Source: Pelecanus crispus (taxonomy: Eukaryota > Chordata > Aves > Pelecaniformes > Pelecanidae). From it: a stretch of 64,000 bases of DNA. The stretch spans positions 11,172,734-11,236,733 of the forward strand of contig NC_134651.1 of assembly GCF_030463565.1 (NCBI RefSeq), in the 5' to 3' direction. This document shows, piece after piece, positions 59,111 through 64,000 of the stretch. Within the stretch, counting starts at the first letter, position 1. The number at the start of each line of letters is the position of its first letter. The notes beneath the pieces were generated by a model. The model saw only the letters and a program-made list of their open reading frames with translations. It made no database searches and was not told where the DNA came from. The position numbers and the translations under genes are program-made.

Positions 59111-60759
59111 GAAACCCAGGCTCCTTTCCGTTGTTCAGCAGCCCCGGGAGGACGCGTTACCTTTCAATCTAGCACGCTAATGTGTTTAGAGTTAAAATCC
59201 CCCCCGCTCCCGGCGGCCGAAGGAAGGATCCTGGAGCCTTGATTAAAGCATGGCTTCCCGAGCAAGGATGTGCACGTGGAGCTGCCGGGCTCGCAGTGTG
59301 CCCTGCACAGCGAGACCAGCCTCCACGCAAATACCAAGAGATGCCAGCGCATCCTGGGGCTCCCAGTTTTCTGGCATTTAGTCCAAGATGGTGCAATAAA
59401 AGCCAGGGAAAAGCAGGGAAGCCCTGGGGTCGGGTGGCTGGTCCCCACACTTGGCCAGAGATCTGTCCTGGCCAGTTTGCCCATGTGAACTCCAGTGCCG
59501 TGGCCCCATCAGGTGGTTTACCACATAATACTGAAAAGTAATTATTTTTGTCAGCCTGAATATTGAAAACTCTTCTCCACAAGACTGGGATTAGCTATCA
59601 AGGTTACTGAAAAATAAAACACAAGGAAAAGTCTTTGTACAATCCTACTGTGAGGCCTCGGGAACTTATACTATCCCACAAGCGCTCCAAAATTACGAGC
59701 CAGGTCCCCAAAATGAGATAGGCTTAAAAATCAATAAGAATAAAAAAATACATTATGGCTTTTAATTTTTTTTCTGCTTTCTGAGCTTTTTGGGCACACA
59801 GGGGACGTGTTACACATTAATGAAAGCTGCTATTCTCATCTAAACATAGTTTCAGGTGGTCATAACTTTGAAAACCACAGGAGACATCACCAGGTCCATG
59901 GCGGGTACAGACCTGGACAGAGAAGAGCTATCCAAAAATTGGGGCAAAATGGCTCTTTTAGCCCCAGTGGGGTTTCTTGCAGTTTCTTGCAGCGGGAAGC
60001 ATGTCTAGACAGAGCCAAACCAGCTCTTTTTTATTTCTTCCCCCAGCAAAAAATCTGCTGACCCAGAGTCTGGCTTTCCGGTTCCTCCCAATTAGCGTAA
60101 TGAATCGGAGATAGAGCTCCAGGAGCGCCGTCTGGGATGGGAGGAAACCACAGGACGGCTCAGGAGGCAGCGCGGGGCCGGCGTGGCTACGCCGGCACGA
60201 GTACAGGTGGCCCAAGAGCAGGGTGGAGGTGAGGTTTGGATTTCCCGGCGTTTGTCGTCTCTCCAGTAAAAACTTTAAAGATCCGCCACGGAAGATGAAC
60301 GGGGTTATCTGGATTTAGCAGAAGGCGTTAGCTCTCTTTTCCCCTCCAACGGAGCGGGAATGGCTCCCTGCGGTTGGGAGGCTGAATTTGAAGCTTTAAA
60401 GCCCATCAGGTTTCTGGGCTCGCAATGAGCACTTCTGATTATATCATTTTTTTGATTAGGTGAAATATTTTCCTCTGTTAATCCCTAATTCCTCCAGCTT
60501 TCCCAAGGGTTACCCAGAGGAGACAAGCTGGGGGGGAGGAGGGAAGGGTCAGGTGATGCCACGTTGGGACAACGGCACGTGATAGGATTTACGGATGCTC
60601 TTCCAGGTCCCCTCTTGGCCCTCGCTCTGTAAATAACTATAAGGGCAGCGACTTGCTGGTGACGATCCCGCCACTGTCCTGGGTGTGCCATTTCGGAGCA
60701 GCAAAGCACCCACAGCTGGCATGCACGGACTGGCTGCCCATCACAATGGCACCGGCAAA

Positions 60760-61010
60760 CCTCTGCTTTCAGAGGATAACGAGTTGGGTTTGGCTACAGC
60801 AATGACACGATAAAACGCCACGAACTGCTGGTTGCAGGCTTCTGCCGTTGCTGCTCGAAGCATCTGTGGAAGGGAAAACTTCCCAGCGTAACATCCACAG
60901 CCTCTTAAGTAAATAGTCTTTAATGTTGCACTAAAGGGTTGTAGTCTTAATGTGTAAAATCTGTTTAGCTTTTTTAATTCTTGGATCGTGCTGTGGAAAG
61001 TCCTCCAGAA
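60760..61010. promoter_or_regulatory. Candidate conserved non-coding element
   Basis: Repeat-free AT-richer island (ACACGATAAAACGCCACG, TTAAGTAAATAGTCTTTAA, TTTTTTAATTCTTGG) immediately left of a CpG-rich patch. Conservation is untested. Confidence 0.3.
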
Positions 61011-61044
61011 CTTGCCTGTTGGCTTTTTTCCCCCAGCCTTTGGT

Positions 61045-61200
61045 CTCCGAGGAGCCCCGGCGAGGAACGCCCTCCCACAGCGAGGGCCGTAACCCCGGGC
61101 GAGCGGGAGCCGGTGGGAGACGCCCGGAGATGGCAGCAAGGGCACCAACGCAGCCGGGGCTGGCAGCAGCGCAGGGACAGCGGGTACCAAAGCGCTCTGC
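61045..61200. other. CpG-rich patch
   Basis: CpG-dense (CCCGGCGAGGAACGCC, CCGGGCGAGCGGGAGCCGG, GACGCCCGGAG). No exon recognised; possible orphan CpG island. Confidence 0.45.
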
Positions 61201-61236
61201 TAAATGCTGTCTGAAGCAAATACTTTGCTTTTAAGG

Positions 61237-61269
61237 AAAAAAAAAAAAAGGGGGGTGGGGGTGGGGGGG
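61237..61269 (+). repeat. A13 run joined to a G-rich tract
   Basis: A13 (61237-61249) is followed by G6-T-G5-T-G7, low complexity and quadruplex-capable. Confidence 0.85.
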
Positions 61270-64000
61270 AGAGGAGAGCTGTTTTGTAACAAATGCTGGA
61301 GCACAACCCATGGTTGGAACTTTCTGCTAAATCAGGATGGAGCAAACCACACCCGCTCGCTGCAAACTTGCCGGGATGCTAAAAGGCTCAGCAGCCCCTC
61401 ACAGCTGGGTCCCTCCCTGCCGAGCCGCAGCTGAGCCTTTATGAAGACGGATGAAGGGTGGGACAGGTTTCCGGGACGGGTTTCCCCGACGGCTCTAGGT
61501 GCAGGCAGGTTTGTGCAGACAAGTTATTTCAGGGTCTTAGCTTTTTTTTGTGCTCATAGCCCTCAGCAAGGTGGGCTCGGTGCGGGTGTGTGGCCGTTCA
61601 GCTGATGGCACGAAGGCAAGCGGGAGCTGGAGCCGGTAGCCACTCGGCTCCCGACGGGGCTGCGTGTGCTCCGGCGCCTTGACCAGGCCTGCTGGGTGCC
61701 GTGTCAATATGCGATCAAAAGAAAGAGCAGTCTTTCCTTGGGGATGTCCCGGCCCCAAAGTAGGGAGGCTGAAGCACTGTCAGTAAATGACAGACTATCG
61801 CCAGGAAAGGCACAAACAACGCGCAGGGGGAGCATGGGGAGGAGGAGGTCAGGCTGCCGCGTGCGTGTTTTTGTCTAGACTAGGAGCGCTGCAGCTGAAC
61901 TTGCCTCCTGCCCGGGGGGGCTCGGGAGAGGCCAGCCCTGCCCGGGGATGGGGATGTGTGAGGGGGGAGCAGCACCCCTGGATGGGCTGGTAAGGGAAGG
62001 GGCTGCGGCCGGGTGGCCGGGGCTGGGCAGGAGAGAAGCAGCGGGGCAGATACGCAGCCTCAGCCACGGGATTGAAGGGGGCTGGGGGGGTTTAACCCTC
62101 CACAGTGGAAAAGTGCATGCGGAGAGGTGGCTGCAGCTTGCAATGAGGGCAAGGAACATGGTGGGTTTGAGCAAGGGTACTTAGCAGCAGGATTTTTTGG
62201 AGAGATGTGAAGAGGGGCGGGTGGGAGCGCAGCCAGGCGGGGACAGGAGGGTGCGATGAGGCCGGCCGAGGCTCCGGCAGCTCTGCCGTGGGAAAGGGCC
62301 ATGTTCAGGTTGAAGCTGTGGTGCAGTCAGGGGGGGATGTGTAAGGGCCTGTGTGGGCCCAAAGCTCAGACCCTCCACAGGTGTTTTTGAGGAGGTGTGG
62401 GAGCGATGAGTGGAGCTGGGTGGAGGTCTGCCAGCCGGGAGGCTCAGCGATGAGCGTTTCGGGGTGGAAGTGGAAAGGCCCTGTAGATCCTTTATAAATC
62501 AGCTTGGAAAAACACAATGACTTTGGTGCTTTTAGAGAGCAATAAGGCTGGAGGAGGGGGGGGCATTTACAAGCCAAAATGAAAAAAATCAGCAGCCTCC
62601 AGTGCTCTGATCTCCACGTTCACCTTGCAGCTGAGGGACCTTCCCCATGGCCAGCAGCACCCGGGCGCGGTGCCTTGCCTTGCCTCCTGCAGAGCTGGGC
62701 CAGGCAGCGAGCAACGGGCTGGCCCGGGAGATGGGGTTCACTTCTGCGTGCAAGCAGTGGTCGGGAGATGAGGAGCATTTGGGCCCCCACACCTCAAGGT
62801 AAGGCCCCGGAGCAGTGTGAATGGCCCTAGAGCTGCACGTTGGGGTAGTGGTTGGATGGAGGATGGGAAGGGAAGAGGTCCTGGGAGCTAAACATCCACG
62901 TGTTAGAGGATGGTAGCTGTACAAAGAGAGCTCTGTGTGCTAGAAGGCAGGACAAAGCCCACAGACAAACCGGGGGAGGATTAGGCTGAGATCATGTAAA
63001 CTCTGGAAAGGTAAGAGGCATGGGGACCAAGGCTTGAAGCACACGCCAGCAGGCAGCCAACAACAGCTCCGGACGTCTATACACAGACGCAAGGCCTTCA
63101 AAGGAGACGCAGTGAAGCAGCATGCCGGGCAGAGGCAGGCACACAGCAGCGGTGCTGCACTGCGGAAGGGCACGGTGATGGGACGTGGGAGCACGTGACT
63201 GCAAGCACACACAAAACCCCAGCGCCGTGACACCCAGCGCGAGCGTATTGGTGCGGTTGTGCCTATGGTTTGGCTCCCGCCCAGGATGCTTCTCTGAACT
63301 CTGGTGTAGAGGAGAGGCTCGTGAGTCACTGCCGTGCCTCCTGAACCGTGGCATATTGGCCTCGCACTTCGCAGCTACCACCAAAATGAGGGTATCTGAG
63401 CGCACGCAGGTGTGCAATCCCCTCTGTGGAGACAGGGTCTGGCCAAGCCAGCGATGCACCCATCTGTCCTGCCAGCATCACCCATGTCCTTCCAGCAGCT
63501 GGCAGAATCCAGGCAGCGTCACGCTCTTGTTCAGACAAAATCTTTCTGTGCAACGTGCTGCTGGGCCGAGGGTGGCCAGAGCGGGCACAGCTAAGCTGGC
63601 ACCCTTGGTGCCCGCCTGCGGTGTCAGCATCCCCGGGGCCCCCGTGAATCAGCAGTCAGTCCCCTCTGCCTGGAGCCCTGCCAACCCCTGAGCAACGATT
63701 TCCAGCGCATGTGGCCAGGTTGTGTGTCAGGAGGATTAATGATAGAGGCTTCTCAGGGCTTTAGGAGATCTGGGTCTAATTTAAAACCAAAACAAAACAT
63801 AGAAATTTAGGAGCAGGGGAGTTGCTGTCCTGGGGCAAGCCTGGGATGCAGCTCGTCACCTATCCAATCTTGCAGTAACATGTGCCAGGACCTTCAGAGA
63901 AGGTACAAGCAAACACCTGGTACACAGGAAAAATCCAGCCTCCCAGGGGTGCTTTCTTCTTTGTCTTTTGCTATTAGTCATTAGCTTATGCTCCGAAGCA

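Larger units (their letters stand above)
58481..64000. other. Intergenic, CpG-rich patches and AT-rich islands
   Basis: No supported gene. CpG-rich patches lie at 58500-58680 and 61045-61200. AT-rich islands lie at 59000-59110, 59520-59860, 60060-60120, 60430-60500 and 60760-61010. From 61.5 kb on it is GC-rich with no recognised motif set. Confidence 0.55.

Overview
This is vertebrate nuclear DNA, almost certainly from a bird. Three things support that: a single intron-rich gene with vertebrate exon structure, a CR1 LINE fragment of the typical avian type at 8849-8945, and AT-rich/GC-rich domains without mammalian Alu or L1 repeats. The only gene I can support is SENP5, the SUMO-specific cysteine protease 5, on the + strand. 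I could name its product because nine consecutive coding exons join in frame into a protein that follows human SENP5 from N-terminus to C-terminus. I saw no bacterial-type system, operon, CRISPR array or cassette.

Layout. 1-4748: the 3' part of a SENP5 intron (promoter and first non-coding exon lie left of the window). 4749-19062: coding exons 4780-6328, 9833-9938, 10086-10233, 10875-10922, 12788-12865, 15536-15673, 17350-17433, 18811-18861 and 18952-19062, totalling 2313 nt or 770 residues plus stop. Predicted catalytic residues are His661, Asp678 and Cys728. The large first coding exon carries two mutually compensating frame changes (about 5100-5160 and 5360-5395) that look like assembly errors or recent indels. 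The fifth intron (12866-15535) has an exact U12-type donor, so it is probably removed by the minor spliceosome. 19063 to about 19750: 3' UTR with clustered AATAAA signals.

19.75-64 kb: about 44 kb with no gene I can support. The first 5 kb is AT-rich like the SENP5 introns. From about 25 kb the sequence becomes a mosaic of GC-rich stretches and short AT-rich islands full of TAAT/ATTA motifs and small inverted repeats. That is the look of a vertebrate gene desert with conserved non-coding (enhancer-like) elements, but conservation cannot be tested from one sequence. The region also holds a decayed CR1-type reverse-transcriptase fragment (antisense, about 31375-31615), a long GGAA microsatellite (52364-52501), a 15-16 bp minisatellite (39779-39859), several CpG-rich patches and G-rich tracts. 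The human downstream neighbour NCBP2 was not seen.

Many open frames of 60-260 codons lie in the GC-rich part. They overlap on several strands and frames, lack splice-consistent partners and match no family I recognise, so I leave them out as chance ORFs.
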